A stretch of 64,000 nucleotides of DNA from an uncultured Thermoguttaceae bacterium (GCA_938042245.1 CALIRO010000002.1:206939-270938), one strand, 5' to 3'. Shown: positions 25,987 to 35,276, counted from the first letter of the stretch. Notes: a model not told the origin generated them from the sequence alone. Numbers and translations: made by a program.

Positions 25987-27576
25987 ATGCGAACGGCAAC
26001 ATGGATTTTGGGTTCTGTATGGTTGGTGGGTTGGTGGTGGGGATGGGCCGATGGCGTGGCCAAAGCGGCTGATCAGCCTCAGTGGGGCCATGCCTGGACC
26101 CGAAACATGGTCTCACCAGAAACGGGTCTGCCCAGCCAGTTTGATCCGGGCAAAGTGGATTCTCAGAGCGGCCAGATTGATCTAAGCAGCACCAAAAATG
26201 TGAAATGGGTGGCCCGACTGGGCAACATTACCTATGGCACGCCGGTGGTCGGCAGTGGTCGGGTGCTCATCGGCACCAATAACGCCCGGCCTCGGGATAG
26301 CCGACTCCAAGGCGATCGGGGCGTGCTGATGTGCTTTGACGAGAAAGATGGCCGGTTCCTCTGGCAGTTAAACCTACCGAAACTTACTCGGATCAAATGG
26401 GCGGATTGGTATCACATTGGCATTACCTCCGCCCCGAGCATTGAAGGCGATCGGGCCTACTTGGTCACCAATCGGGCAGAGTTAGTTTGCCTGGATCTGA
26501 AGGGGATGGCCGACGGCAATGATGGGCCGTTCCAGGACGAAGGGCGCCTTATGGCCGAGGAGGGGCAGCCGCCGCTCCAAACCGGCCCGCAGGACGCCGA
26601 TATTCTCTGGCTTTTGGACATGCCCCGGCAGCTTCTGGCCGAGCCGCACAATGCCGCCAATGGGTCTCCTATGATCATCGGAGATCATTTGTACGTATGT
26701 ACCTCCAACGGCGTAGAATGGACGCATCAATTTGTCGTCCACCCGGAGGCGCCCAGCCTGATTGTGGTGGATAAAAATATCGGTAAGCTCATCGCCCGGG
26801 ATCATTTCGGCATCGGCCCGGATATTACCCATGGCCAATGGAGCTCGCCAGCCATGGGCGAAGTCAACGGCCGACCTTTGGGCTTTTTCGGCGCCGGAAA
26901 CGGAGTGCTTTATGCCTTCGGCCTCTTGCCGCCAGAAACCCAACCGGCAGAAAAACCACTCCTTTTGGAACCGGTGTGGAAATTCCACGGCCATCCGCTG
27001 GCCCAAACCCAGGACCAAGTCCCCGTCGATCATCAGCATAACAGCACCTCCTACCAAGTAACCGCCAACCCAGTGTTTTACAAGAATCGGGTGTATCTGG
27101 CCTTTACGCAGGAGCCGTTCCACAACATGAAACAGGGTTGGCTGGTCTGCATCGACGCCACCAAAACAGGCGATGTAACCCGGTCGGCCATCGTCTGGTC
27201 GTATGACAAGATCGGCGCTAGCACGGCCACCGTGGCCATTGCCGATGGGCTGGTGTATGCGGTGGGCTACTACGGCACGCTGCACTGTCTGGATGCGGAG
27301 ACCGGTCAGGTGTATTGGACCCATGAGATCGGCGGCCCAGCTACTGCCTCGCCCTTGGTAGCTGACGGCAAAGTCTATCTGGGCACCGCCCGACAAACCT
27401 TCTGGATCTTCCAAGCAGGCAAAGAAAAAAAGGTTCTGGCCGAAATCCGAATGCCGGATAAAATTTATGCATCGGCAACGGCCGCCAACGGCGTCTTGTA
27501 CATCCCAACCTTCCGGTTCCTGTACGCCGTGGCCGATTCGACCGCTCTAAAAGCCACTCCAGGGGCTTCCCAGTAA
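25987..27576 (+). CDS. Exported PQQ-type beta-propeller protein
   Basis: A 529-residue protein with a signal peptide (WILGSVWLVGWWWGWADGVAKA, then Ala). The body has repeated propeller blades of the PQQ-like/BamB type: KNVKWVARLGNITYGTPVVGSGRVLIGT, GVLMCFDEKDGRFLWQ, and GTLHCLDAETGQVYWTHEIGG, of which the D-x-x-T/D-G-x-x-x-W pattern is diagnostic. Planctomycetes have many such proteins, mostly of unknown function; no quinoprotein dehydrogenase active-site signature is obvious. The ATG at 25987 follows GTGGAGGAC. It is transcribed alone toward the CAP-domain gene 70 bases downstream and could share a transcript with it. Confidence 0.85.
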   Translation: MRTATWILGSVWLVGWWWGWADGVAKAADQPQWGHAWTRNMVSPETGLPSQFDPGKVDSQSGQIDLSSTKNVKWVARLGNITYGTPVVGSGRVLIGTNNARPRDSRLQGDRGVLMCFDEKDGRFLWQLNLPKLTRIKWADWYHIGITSAPSIEGDRAYLVTNRAELVCLDLKGMADGNDGPFQDEGRLMAEEGQPPLQTGPQDADILWLLDMPRQLLAEPHNAANGSPMIIGDHLYVCTSNGVEWTHQFVVHPEAPSLIVVDKNIGKLIARDHFGIGPDITHGQWSSPAMGEVNGRPLGFFGAGNGVLYAFGLLPPETQPAEKPLLLEPVWKFHGHPLAQTQDQVPVDHQHNSTSYQVTANPVFYKNRVYLAFTQEPFHNMKQGWLVCIDATKTGDVTRSAIVWSYDKIGASTATVAIADGLVYAVGYYGTLHCLDAETGQVYWTHEIGGPATASPLVADGKVYLGTARQTFWIFQAGKEKKVLAEIRMPDKIYASATAANGVLYIPTFRFLYAVADSTALKATPGASQ

Positions 27577-27649
27577 CTCTGAGGAAATTACACGTTGGTC
27601 AGTTTCAGCCGATTCTAGCGACACCATCGGATCATAGGGAAGAGGCGCG

Positions 27650-29140
27650 ATGAAGAGGCCACGACGAAATCTTTTCGTGAGCCTGCCCTTGGAGGGTGGC
27701 TTGGGAATTCTTTTCAGCCTAGGGGGTTGCCTGCTGGTAGGCCAAGGCCAGACCCTAGAAAAGATCGGCTTCCCTGGGGCGATGCTTTCCGAGGGCCAGG
27801 CCGGGCAGAATGTTCTTTTGGCCGCCGAAACCGGCGAGTCGGCCAATCCCCAGCCTGCGGCTGCTTCCAAACAGCGGGAACTGGTGGAAACGTATCCGGA
27901 CGGCAAGAAAAAGGGCGTCTATGCAATTACCGCCGACGGCGTCAAAAACGGCCCGTTCAAAGAGTTTTATCCCGACGGTAAAACCAAGGCGGAAGGGGCC
28001 TACAAACAGGAGAAGCTCCATGGGCCATACAAGGCGTTTCATCCGAACGGCAAGTTGCAGATTCGGGCGGTCTATCGGGATGGGCAGTATTCCGGTCAAG
28101 TCGAGGAGTTCGGCGAGGATGGGCTGCTAAGGACCCGGGCTAACTATAAAGATGGCCAGTATCACGGCCTACTTCAACAGTACGAGGGCAAACAGCTTCT
28201 GAAGGAAGAGTTTTGGCTGGACGGTCAATTGATTCTGCCCCGGACGCCTGGGATTTTGGCGGCGGAGCTGGCAGCCATCCAGAAGATGCCGGTGGAGACG
28301 GTTGGCCAACTGCCCCCGGCCACGCCTGCCGGGGTGCTTAAAGCCGTCAAAGACCCAGCCGCCCATGCCCGCCGAGAGGCCGCCCTCCGAGTGCTGATGA
28401 ACTTCCGATGCCTGTGCGGCCTGCCTTACAAAGACCTCAAACTCGATTGGACCTACATCGCCCACTGCGAGGCCGCCTCCTATCTGCTTTCCAAGGTAGG
28501 TCAATTGGACCATACCCCTCCCAATCCCGGACTGCCGGATGCCGAATATCGGTTCGGCTACGAAGGCACAAGCAAATCGAATCTTTCCACCTCCGATTCA
28601 CCCATCGAAGCGGTCCGTGGCTTTATGGACGATTCGGACCCCAAAAATATCGACCGGCTGGGCCATCGCCGATGGTGCCTTAATCCAGCCATGCAAAAAA
28701 CAGGATTTGGCTCTGCTTGGGGCTATACGGCCATGTGGTCGATGGACCATAGCCGCACAGAAATCCCCGATTACGATTTTGTCGCCTTTCCGCCGCGGGG
28801 GGTGGTACCTACGGCCAGCTTCCGCGGGCATTACGCCTGGAGCGTCTCGCTCAACCCCAAAAAATATCAGACCCCGGACGCCAACCAGGTAAAAGTGGAA
28901 ATCCGACCAGCCAAACTGAGCCTCAAGCCCCCCGCTTTGGAAAAGGCACCTACGCCGCTGCCGATCGGCTATTTCCATGTGGATACGGGCGGCTTTGGAA
29001 TTCCGAATTGCATTATTTTCCGGCCCGCCGGGTTTAAGGTGGTTCCCGGCAGCGCCTATTGGGTCGAAATCACAGGACTTAAGACCCTCCGGGGCGAAGA
29101 CGCCAAACTGGGCTATTTGGTAGCCTTTATTGCTCTGTAG
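27650..29140 (+). CDS. Exported YwqK/MORN-repeat and CAP-domain fusion protein
   Basis: A 496-residue protein with an N-terminal hydrophobic export segment (about 12-35). Residues 75-195 hold a series of short repeats of the YwqK/MORN-variant type: GPFKEFYPDGKTKAEG, GPYKAFHPNGKLQIRA, GQVEEFGEDGLLRTRA and GLLQQYEGKQLLKE. The second half contains a CAP/SCP-like domain: the segment HCEAASYLLSKVGQLDH and the HRRWCLNPAMQKTGFG stretch correspond to the helical and strand signatures of bacterial CAP proteins. The biochemical role of bacterial CAP domains is not settled. The repeats probably mediate surface or peptidoglycan contact. The combination is uncommon. Confidence 0.75.
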   Translation: MKRPRRNLFVSLPLEGGLGILFSLGGCLLVGQGQTLEKIGFPGAMLSEGQAGQNVLLAAETGESANPQPAAASKQRELVETYPDGKKKGVYAITADGVKNGPFKEFYPDGKTKAEGAYKQEKLHGPYKAFHPNGKLQIRAVYRDGQYSGQVEEFGEDGLLRTRANYKDGQYHGLLQQYEGKQLLKEEFWLDGQLILPRTPGILAAELAAIQKMPVETVGQLPPATPAGVLKAVKDPAAHARREAALRVLMNFRCLCGLPYKDLKLDWTYIAHCEAASYLLSKVGQLDHTPPNPGLPDAEYRFGYEGTSKSNLSTSDSPIEAVRGFMDDSDPKNIDRLGHRRWCLNPAMQKTGFGSAWGYTAMWSMDHSRTEIPDYDFVAFPPRGVVPTASFRGHYAWSVSLNPKKYQTPDANQVKVEIRPAKLSLKPPALEKAPTPLPIGYFHVDTGGFGIPNCIIFRPAGFKVVPGSAYWVEITGLKTLRGEDAKLGYLVAFIAL

Positions 29141-29374
29141 AGTGGCGGAAACCCTCCAACTGCGGGAAGGGCGAACCTCTCATCCCCCAACAGTGGTGAA
29201 CTAAGATATTCCTATCGAGAGCTGTTCAAGTCTCGGCAGGGCGTCCGGCTTGTCCGCTTCGCCGGGAGTGCCGGTAGGGCAATTGTATCTCCCTGCGGGC
29301 TTGGCGGGCGCATCTGCCATTCAATGCGGGCCAATCGTTTCGGCACAATCCCCAAAGTAGGGAGTTTCTACTCT

Positions 29375-29848
29375 ATGACGCCTTCGCCAAAACCTACCCA
29401 TTCCCCTCCTGAGTCTCAAAATTTCAGGCTCGACTCTCAGAATGCCGGCCCTGCTTCCCAGCCGCCAAAGGCCGAACTCCGCTTTGTGGTCTTAGAGCAT
29501 GACGCGCCAAGAGGCCGACATTGGGACCTGATGCTGGAGCATGGGGGTCGGCTTCGGACCTGGGCGCTGAGTCAACCGCCGGATACACCAGGACCGATCC
29601 CCGCCGAAGCTCTGCCCGACCATCGGTTGGCGTATCTGGACTACGAAGGTCCCATTTCCGGCGGTCGAGGCGAGGTCCGCCGTTGGGATGCCGGAACGTA
29701 CCAACCTCTCCCCCACGTCGAACCTACCCATACAGAAGAAGTCTATCTGTTGGAGGGCCGCCGACTTCAGGGCCGAGCTATTCTTCGCTCGGTGCCCTCG
29801 CCGGAATCCCCCTCCGCCTGGATTTTCCAATTCCAACCCACAGAGTAG
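29375..29848 (+). CDS. LigD-type 3'-phosphoesterase-like domain protein
   Basis: About 157 residues, a stand-alone relative of the N-terminal phosphoesterase module of bacterial DNA ligase D. FVVLEHDAPRGRHWDLMLE aligns with the module's FVVQKHDASRLHYDFRLE, followed by LRTWALSQPP. The two His and the Asp that bind metal in LigD are conserved, but the essential Arg of DxRLE is Met here (DLMLE), so catalysis may differ or be lost. No ligase, polymerase or Ku gene is adjacent. The ATG at 29375 follows TAGGGAG; an ATG at 29324 gives 17 extra residues without a ribosome site. Confidence 0.82.
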   Translation: MTPSPKPTHSPPESQNFRLDSQNAGPASQPPKAELRFVVLEHDAPRGRHWDLMLEHGGRLRTWALSQPPDTPGPIPAEALPDHRLAYLDYEGPISGGRGEVRRWDAGTYQPLPHVEPTHTEEVYLLEGRRLQGRAILRSVPSPESPSAWIFQFQPTE

Positions 29849-29921
29849 ATGCCAAGAGGTTACAAAAATCGTCCTGAGCTTTTCCCAAAGGAGAGTATTC
29901 CCAGAAAATAGCAAAAAATGT

Positions 29922-30338
29922 TCACTTAAGGTGGAAGTCGTGTTGATTTTTGTCCGGCTCCGGCCAGATGGTTACCCGCAGGGTGCTTCGTTGATTGTAA
30001 ATCGGGGGGAGGAGCTGTTCGCGCACGGTATAAAACGGGCCTTCGCCGGAGGCGTTGGGCGAATAGGTTTTTTCCGGTCCCATGGCGGTAATTTCTACCC
30101 GATAAACCCCCTTCGCATAAGGGCCGATATGTTTCGGGATCTCATACTGACCGTTTTTGATCTGGGCGCCGGTGGAAGGTCCTGAGGTTCCCTCGATGGG
30201 CACAAAGACGATTTGGCCTTCCTGGATCGGTTGGCCTTGGTAGGTTACGGTGCCCCAGACCCGCATGCCCGGCCCACTGCGGCCGCAGCCAACCGTAAAA
30301 ACCAATACCAAAATCCAGCAGAATTTGGACACTTCCAT
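29922..30338 (-). CDS. Small lipoprotein with carboxypeptidase-regulatory-like fold
   Basis: A 138-residue lipoprotein. The signal ends at the lipobox FTVGC with Cys18. The remainder (VWGTVTYQGQPIQEGQIVFVP to YRVEITAM) has the beta-sandwich pattern of the small carboxypeptidase regulatory-like domains that planctomycetes carry in many copies. No enzyme function is expected; it is probably an envelope protein. It is a single gene on the minus strand, followed at its 5' side by a repeat-rich intergenic region. Confidence 0.85.
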   Translation of the reverse strand: MEVSKFCWILVLVFTVGCGRSGPGMRVWGTVTYQGQPIQEGQIVFVPIEGTSGPSTGAQIKNGQYEIPKHIGPYAKGVYRVEITAMGPEKTYSPNASGEGPFYTVREQLLPPIYNQRSTLRVTIWPEPDKNQHDFHLK

Positions 30339-30644
30339 AAGAACGTCCTTTACTCAGAGGGTAGCTTTGCCACCCATGGAACGGGCTCTGACGGATGCAG
30401 GCATAAACAGGATACCCATCCGAGGCCCCCTTGTGCATGGAGCACCGTGTGGTGCTCGGTAGGTATTTTGCTCCACGGGCGAGAAACTCAGTCTAACAGA
30501 CTAATACTCACCTGCCCAGCTTCGCCCAGCCGGCCTTTCCTATAAAGTAGGATGAACTGCCGCCTGCGCGGGAATGACAAGGTTGGACCTTTCCCGCCAG
30601 GGCAGAGGCAATGGACCCCCCTGACCCGGCCAGGCTAACGGTTG

Positions 30645-30750
30645 GCCGGCCTCTCCCGCGGCGAGGCAGAGGCGAATAAATCCCCTCTCCTCTGTGCGGG
30701 AGAGGGGAAGCTGGGCGCACGCCCGGCGGGGTGAGGGGGCCCTGGGTGGA
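30645..30750. repeat. CCTCTCCC/GGGTGAGGGG intergenic repeat
   Basis: Contains CCTCTCCC, CCCCTCTCC, GCGGGAGAGGGG and GGGTGAGGGGGCC, the same set of words as at 34796-34945 and 41251-41336. Such repeats, with paired CCCTCTCCC and GGGAGAGGG arms, are common in many bacterial phyla. Confidence 0.65.
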
Positions 30751-30768
30751 TGGGATGGCTATTTTTCT

Positions 30769-30793
30769 CATTCCCGCGCAAGCGGGAATCCAG
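30769..30793. repeat. Short palindromic repeat (ATTCCCGC-GCAA-GCGGGAAT)
   Basis: A perfect 8-bp inverted repeat around GCAA, preceded by C and followed by CCAG. It is the cleanest copy in the window of the dRS3-like palindrome found also at 20982 and 63430. Confidence 0.75.
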
Positions 30794-30861
30794 AACAATG
30801 ATGTGGGCGGCACGTGCGCACTGCTAGCCGTTCCGGTTGGGACGCCCCCGTTTCCCGGCTA

Positions 30862-32625
30862 CTAATCCCACCACCAGCTTTCCAGGGGCAGATTGGCCGG
30901 TGGACAGGCGGCAGTGTGCTGCTGTTCGGTTTTGCCGGTGTAATCATGCGGCACCGCACCGGGTTTTACCAGTTCGGCCGGGTTGATCCATACGCCGCCG
31001 CTCACACCAGCCAGGATGTAGCGGCGGTTAAACTCTCGGCTATTGACCACGCTTTCCACCTCGGTCGGGGCCGGACCATAGGCCACCGGGTAACCCGCCG
31101 GATCCAGAAAATACCAGGCTTTCCAGCCCACCTGCTCGGCAAGCCGTTCGTTCCGGATCAAAGCAGCCAGCACCGCCAAATCCGCTATGTTTCTAAGTTC
31201 ACCATAAACCGGATATTTCCGGGCCAGCTCTTCCAAATGGTCGGTAAACGATTTGGCAAACAGGCGATTGGTAGGTTCGGCTTGACCAGTGTGCACCCGT
31301 TTCCCCTCAGCCGTCAAAAGTTCGTTTTCGCTTAAGACCCGGATGCCCTGCCCCTGGAGGGCAAAGGCCAGATGATCGGGACTGGCCAGCACCGCCTCAT
31401 AGTGCAAGGTAAACCACCAGCGTAGTACCTCCATCGGCGGCGGGGCCATCCCCTTGGGCGCTTCAATCAGGTCCAGATAGCTTCGCACGCCAGGCACCCC
31501 CTCAGCCAATCCCATCCCGATCAGTTTCATGTGATAGTCGGCTTCGACCAGGATGCGGGCGGTACGGGTGTGGGGATCCAAGCCGTTGACTTCGATTTTC
31601 TGTCGGCCCAGGCGGCTACGAAGCTCGGCAAGCCATTTGGACTGCTCCCCAGGCCGAAGCGGCCGACCCTTCCTTTGCTCCAGATACTCTCGGAGCCGAC
31701 GCAACCCCTCCTCTGTTGGAGTAATATTGCAGCCGAAGCGGGCGTCCGGCTTTTGCAGCGTGTGCCGAAATACGACGACCAGATCCTCCAAGCGAAGCAC
31801 GGGCAGGCCGGTCTGGTCGCTCAAGAGGTGGCCTTCGGAGTCCGGATGCCAAGGCCCGGCAGGCCCAGCAAGAACTAAATCCTGTTGTTCAGGATAAACA
31901 AATAAATACTGAATCCGCTCTAGGCCAGCTAATACCTGCATCTGTTCGGGTAAAGACAGGCCGGATTGCAGGTACAGTTGCACCTCCCGCTCCAGCCGGG
32001 GAAGCGAGATTTTCCGAAGCCGGCTTGGCCGACGGGCATTTTCATGCAGCAGCAGGGTTCGGCTTGCTTGCCGGAGGGCGGCCAATTGCCCGGTGGCGTC
32101 TTCGGCCCCGGCCTGTTGGAGCAGACCTTGGGCGTCGATCAGCACGCCGGTCGGAAAAGGCGTTACTGCACCTGGGCCGCCTACTTCCGACCAGCTATTG
32201 GGCCGAACCGTGGAAGTGATCAGTTTGATCAAGGAGTCGAAATCCGGCTGCACCCCACCGCCGGCGCCACCCAGCGGAGTCTGAAGAACTTTTTGCAGGG
32301 CCTGGGAGCGGGTTTGCGCATCGGAAATATACCGGAGGCTCTGATAGGCGGCCTGCTGGGCGCCTGCCTGGGCCTGGGCCAAGGCGATCCGCTCGAACCA
32401 CTGGTTCCGCTGGCCCGGATCGGCAATGGAACGAGCCGCCTCTAAGGCCACCGAAAACTCCCCCGCCGCCAAATAAGCGTCAATCTGCTGCGGTAAGGAG
32501 ACGCCCAACTCGGTTCCTCCACCGATCATCCCAGAGCCGAGCCAACTCAAAACTGTACTTAATAATATCATCTTCTGAAAAAAGAACCATTTTTTCATCT
32601 TTCCATCCAGATACGCCTGGTTCAT
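30862..32625 (-). CDS. Exported DUF1598-like planctomycete protein
   Basis: A 587-residue protein with a signal or anchor segment (about 15-30, ILLSTVLSWLGSGMIGG). The helical region 45-120 has TPR-like alternation. From about 165 onward the pattern TGVLIDAQGLL, SLPRLE, MQVLAGLERIQYLFVYPEQQDLVLAGPAGPW and GCNITPTEEGLRRL matches the DUF1598 family that I associate with planctomycetes; its function is unknown. The start at 32625 follows AAGGAGG; 39 upstream codons of the open frame are not used. It is probably the last gene of an operon with the ABC ATPase and the prenyltransferase-like gene. Confidence 0.82.
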   Translation of the reverse strand: MNQAYLDGKMKKWFFFQKMILLSTVLSWLGSGMIGGGTELGVSLPQQIDAYLAAGEFSVALEAARSIADPGQRNQWFERIALAQAQAGAQQAAYQSLRYISDAQTRSQALQKVLQTPLGGAGGGVQPDFDSLIKLITSTVRPNSWSEVGGPGAVTPFPTGVLIDAQGLLQQAGAEDATGQLAALRQASRTLLLHENARRPSRLRKISLPRLEREVQLYLQSGLSLPEQMQVLAGLERIQYLFVYPEQQDLVLAGPAGPWHPDSEGHLLSDQTGLPVLRLEDLVVVFRHTLQKPDARFGCNITPTEEGLRRLREYLEQRKGRPLRPGEQSKWLAELRSRLGRQKIEVNGLDPHTRTARILVEADYHMKLIGMGLAEGVPGVRSYLDLIEAPKGMAPPPMEVLRWWFTLHYEAVLASPDHLAFALQGQGIRVLSENELLTAEGKRVHTGQAEPTNRLFAKSFTDHLEELARKYPVYGELRNIADLAVLAALIRNERLAEQVGWKAWYFLDPAGYPVAYGPAPTEVESVVNSREFNRRYILAGVSGGVWINPAELVKPGAVPHDYTGKTEQQHTAACPPANLPLESWWWD

Positions 32626-32784
32626 GATTGGCCTCCTTGAAATGTCTGGAGCCGAAGGCTTTTGCAGGGATGAGAGAGGAATAGGTTTCCTGTTGTGTGG
32701 ATGCCTACCTCCGCATGAGGATGAAAGGATTTTCTCTGGCATTCCCGAAAAGGGGCATCGCCATTCGGCACTGTTACCGTTATT

Positions 32785-33468
32785 TTACTGCTCTGAGAGG
32801 TTTTGCAGGAGGCCTTGGTCGAGTTGGCGGATCTGCTGCATGCGGCGGGCCAGTCGCAGGCTGTGGGTTACCACGATCAGGATCATTTCCTCTTGTCGGT
32901 GGAGGTCTAGGAGCAGATCGGTGATTTGTTCGGCGGTAGTTCGGTCGAGGTTGCCGGTCGGTTCGTCGGCCAAAAGCAGCACAGGTCGGTTGATCAGTGC
33001 CCGTGCCAGGGCCACCCGCTGCCGCTGGCCGCCCGATAGTTCTCCCGGACGATGCCCAAGCCGGTCGCTGAGGCCTACCCGGTCCAAAAGCTCCTTGGCC
33101 CGCTGGATCGCTTCCGGCGGAGCCGCTCCCCAAGCCAACGTGGGAACCAACACGTTCTCCAACACCGTACACTGCGGGAGCAAACAGGCATCCTGAAACA
33201 CAAAGCCGATCTTTCGATTTCGGAACACAGCCAGTTCCGCTGGCGCCAACCGAGCTGGTTCCACCCCGTCTAACACCACCCGGCCCGCACTAGGCGGCTC
33301 CAGCGTTCCAAGAATGTGCAGGAGGGTAGTTTTGCCAGACCCGCTGGGACCGACCACCGCCAAACTCTCACCCCGATTCATCTGGAAAGAAATCCCCCGC
33401 AAAACCTCTAACGGCCCCGTGCGAGTAGGAAACTGCTTGGTAAGATTTTCTACAATCAGCTCAGGCAT
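32785..33468 (-). CDS. ABC transporter ATP-binding protein, LolD/MacB type
   Basis: A complete 227-residue ATPase. Walker A GPSGSGKTT, Q-loop FVFQDACLLP, signature LSGGQRQRVALARAL, Walker B LLADEPTGNLD and switch THSLRLA are all present. The sequence belongs to the LolD/MacB/FtsE-like type-VII ABC group that works with FtsX-fold permeases in lipoprotein or envelope processes. No permease gene is adjacent within the window, which is unusual. Gaps to the neighbours are about 160 bases each side, so it may be cotranscribed with the upstream alpha-toroid gene and the downstream DUF1598-like gene. Confidence 0.93.
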   Translation of the reverse strand: MPELIVENLTKQFPTRTGPLEVLRGISFQMNRGESLAVVGPSGSGKTTLLHILGTLEPPSAGRVVLDGVEPARLAPAELAVFRNRKIGFVFQDACLLPQCTVLENVLVPTLAWGAAPPEAIQRAKELLDRVGLSDRLGHRPGELSGGQRQRVALARALINRPVLLLADEPTGNLDRTTAEQITDLLLDLHRQEEMILIVVTHSLRLARRMQQIRQLDQGLLQNLSEQ

Positions 33469-33629
33469 AATTCTGGCAACGTCCTACAACAGGTGCTTGC
33501 GATTGGCGGAAATCCTGCGTGGATGGAGATTCCTTAACCACTGCTAATTGTATGTAGGGGTGCCAGCATCTGTTCAACGACTACCACAGCCCGATAAAGT
33601 GACCTGCCCAACTCCTACTGATGTTGATT

Positions 33630-34637
33630 TTAGCCGGCGGCGGCATCGGCCAATAGGGCCAGGCCAGCAAGGCCGTAAAAAGTATATTCCACGTCGGCGG
33701 TATTATCCCAGAGGGCGGCCCGAAAGCCGCCCTCGGAGAGTTCCAAGGATAGTATGTACTGACGAACACTATGCCGATCTACCGCCGAACCCGCGTTCAA
33801 CAGCTCCAGGGCCACCAGGGCGGTAAATGTGCTCAATAAATCAGCCATGGGAATTCGTCCATGAGCTCGGAAACCCCCCTCGGCCGATTGCATGGTGGCC
33901 AAGAAAGCGGCGGCCCGATCTCGCACACTCATCGGCATCCGACCGGCCAAACTCCACCAACCAATCGCCGCTGCGGTGGGATTCGTGCCGCTTTGGCGGA
34001 CCGAAGGCCACTCGGCAAAACCGCCGTCGTCCCGCTGACGCAGAAGCAGCATCCGGGCGGTTTTCTCCGGCTCCTCCAGCGGGAGGTCCACCCACTGCTG
34101 CACCAAGGCGGCCAAAAAGGTCGCGTAGGTGCTGCTGATAGCACTGGCCGGATGCTTGGCATAACCGCCGTCTGGCCGACGTACCAGACACAAATACTCC
34201 TGCACTACCTGTTGGACTGAAAGGCCCCATCGGCCAAAAGGGTCTTTCCCGATCAGTTCCGCAGGCTCAAAGGGATCGGACAGCGGGGAGGTGGCTTGGG
34301 CCAGAACAGCACAGGCAACCAGGCCCACCAGTTCGGCTAAGGTGAATGATCGCCAGTCAAGTGGGAGGGCCGGATCGCTTTGGGTAGGCAACGGGCCAGT
34401 CGGGGGGAGCATGGCGTTGATAGCCCGCTGCACGATCGGCTTGGTCAAGCGCCCCAGCAGAGCCAACCCGGCTAACCCAAAGGCGGTGTAATAAGGATCG
34501 GGCCGACCGGCCCGGCCTGCAAAACCACCCTGCGAGCTTTCCGAAGCCAAAAGATACTTCGCATGCCGGTTTCGGAAATCCTCCGGAAACTCGGCTGCCG
34601 CCGCTATCAGCCGACTTGTCAACCGCCTAACATCCAT
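33630..34637 (-). CDS. Prenyltransferase-like alpha-toroid repeat protein
   Basis: A 335-residue protein built from at least five repeats of the prenyltransferase/squalene-cyclase type, each with a GGF or GGY turn: QGGFAGRAGRPDPYYTAF, DGGYAKHPASAISSTYATF, DGGFAEWPSVRQSGTNPTAA, EGGFRAHGRIPMADLLSTF and EGGFRAALWDNTADVEYTF. It resembles the beta subunit of protein geranylgeranyltransferases, but the zinc-binding Asp-Cys-His set is not apparent, so catalysis as a prenyltransferase is doubtful. The ATG at 34637 is preferred to a start 57 bases upstream. It is upstream of, and probably cotranscribed with, the ABC ATPase. Confidence 0.82.
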   Translation of the reverse strand: MDVRRLTSRLIAAAAEFPEDFRNRHAKYLLASESSQGGFAGRAGRPDPYYTAFGLAGLALLGRLTKPIVQRAINAMLPPTGPLPTQSDPALPLDWRSFTLAELVGLVACAVLAQATSPLSDPFEPAELIGKDPFGRWGLSVQQVVQEYLCLVRRPDGGYAKHPASAISSTYATFLAALVQQWVDLPLEEPEKTARMLLLRQRDDGGFAEWPSVRQSGTNPTAAAIGWWSLAGRMPMSVRDRAAAFLATMQSAEGGFRAHGRIPMADLLSTFTALVALELLNAGSAVDRHSVRQYILSLELSEGGFRAALWDNTADVEYTFYGLAGLALLADAAAG

Positions 34638-35276
34638 TGGAAAACCTTGCTCAAAAACGCACTCAACGGGGGTACGATTTTCCCCGAATAGCACAGCCTT
34701 CCTGTTGGCATTGCAGGAAAAGCGCTTTGATTGTCATCTCTGTGGAAGCCCCGATCCAGTTCTTAAGCCTCTCTTTTTCATGGGAGAGGCTTCAACCCTG
34801 TCCCCTCTCCCCACTGTGGGAGAGGGTGGCCTGCGAAGCAGGCCGGGTGAGGGGAATTCGCACCTCTCCCCACCGCAAAAAAAATCGCCTCTCCCCTCTG
34901 CGGGAGAGGCCGGCTTGGCCAACGGCCAAGCCGGGTGAGGGGGAATTCTCTAGGGTCATCCCTACGAAAGCGAGGATCCAGGAAAAACATAGCAGGTAGG
35001 TTCTGTATATCTTCGTATTCTTTGTATGCTTTGGGCGAGGGAATCAGATGTCTAGACTGCTGCTTGGGCGGAAATGACATTTACCACCGGCCTGCCGCTT
35101 GCCTAGTAGGGCCAAAATCTAAGCCTACCGGGCGTTCCTGCCTCTTGTGAGACCTTTCCTGGGACATTATGATTTGTTTTTTGCCCTCTGGAAAGCCAGA
35201 AAGGCGGTTGTTCGAGAAAGAGCCCTTTTTCCTTATTTGGCGGGAACAGGACTCTAGCGGTATTTTTGGGGTCTTT
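34638..35276. other. Repeat-rich intergenic region between divergent genes
   Basis: About 640 bases. It contains the CCTCTCCC-type element (34796-34945) and a degenerate palindrome (34956-34981). The stretch 35090-35276 has an open frame continuous with the MFS gene but no good start or ribosome site, so it is taken as untranslated leader. Confidence 0.55.
34796..34945. repeat. CCTCTCCC/GGGTGAGGGG intergenic repeat, double copy
   Basis: Two units in tandem. The first has CCTCTCCCC-ACTGT-GGGAGAGG and the hairpin GCCTGC-GAA-GCAGGC then GGGTGAGGGGAATTC. The second has CCTCTCCCCTCTGCGGGAGAGG, GGCTTGGCC-AAC-GGCCAAGCC and GGGTGAGGGGGAATTC. The GCCTGC hairpin also occurs at 5073-5088. Confidence 0.75.

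Larger units (their letters stand above)
30339..30861. other. Repeat-rich intergenic region
   Basis: About 520 bases without a gene. It contains a perfect 7-bp hairpin, GAGCACC-GTGT-GGTGCTC at 30440-30457, a CCTCTCCC/GGGAGAGG element (30645-30750) and an ATTCCCGC-GCAA-GCGGGAAT palindrome (30769-30793). Confidence 0.6.

Noticed and set aside
35169..35276. Upstream extension of the MFS gene
   Set aside because: The extra 36 codons lack a ribosome site and family conservation; the ATG at 35277 lies just before the first membrane segment.
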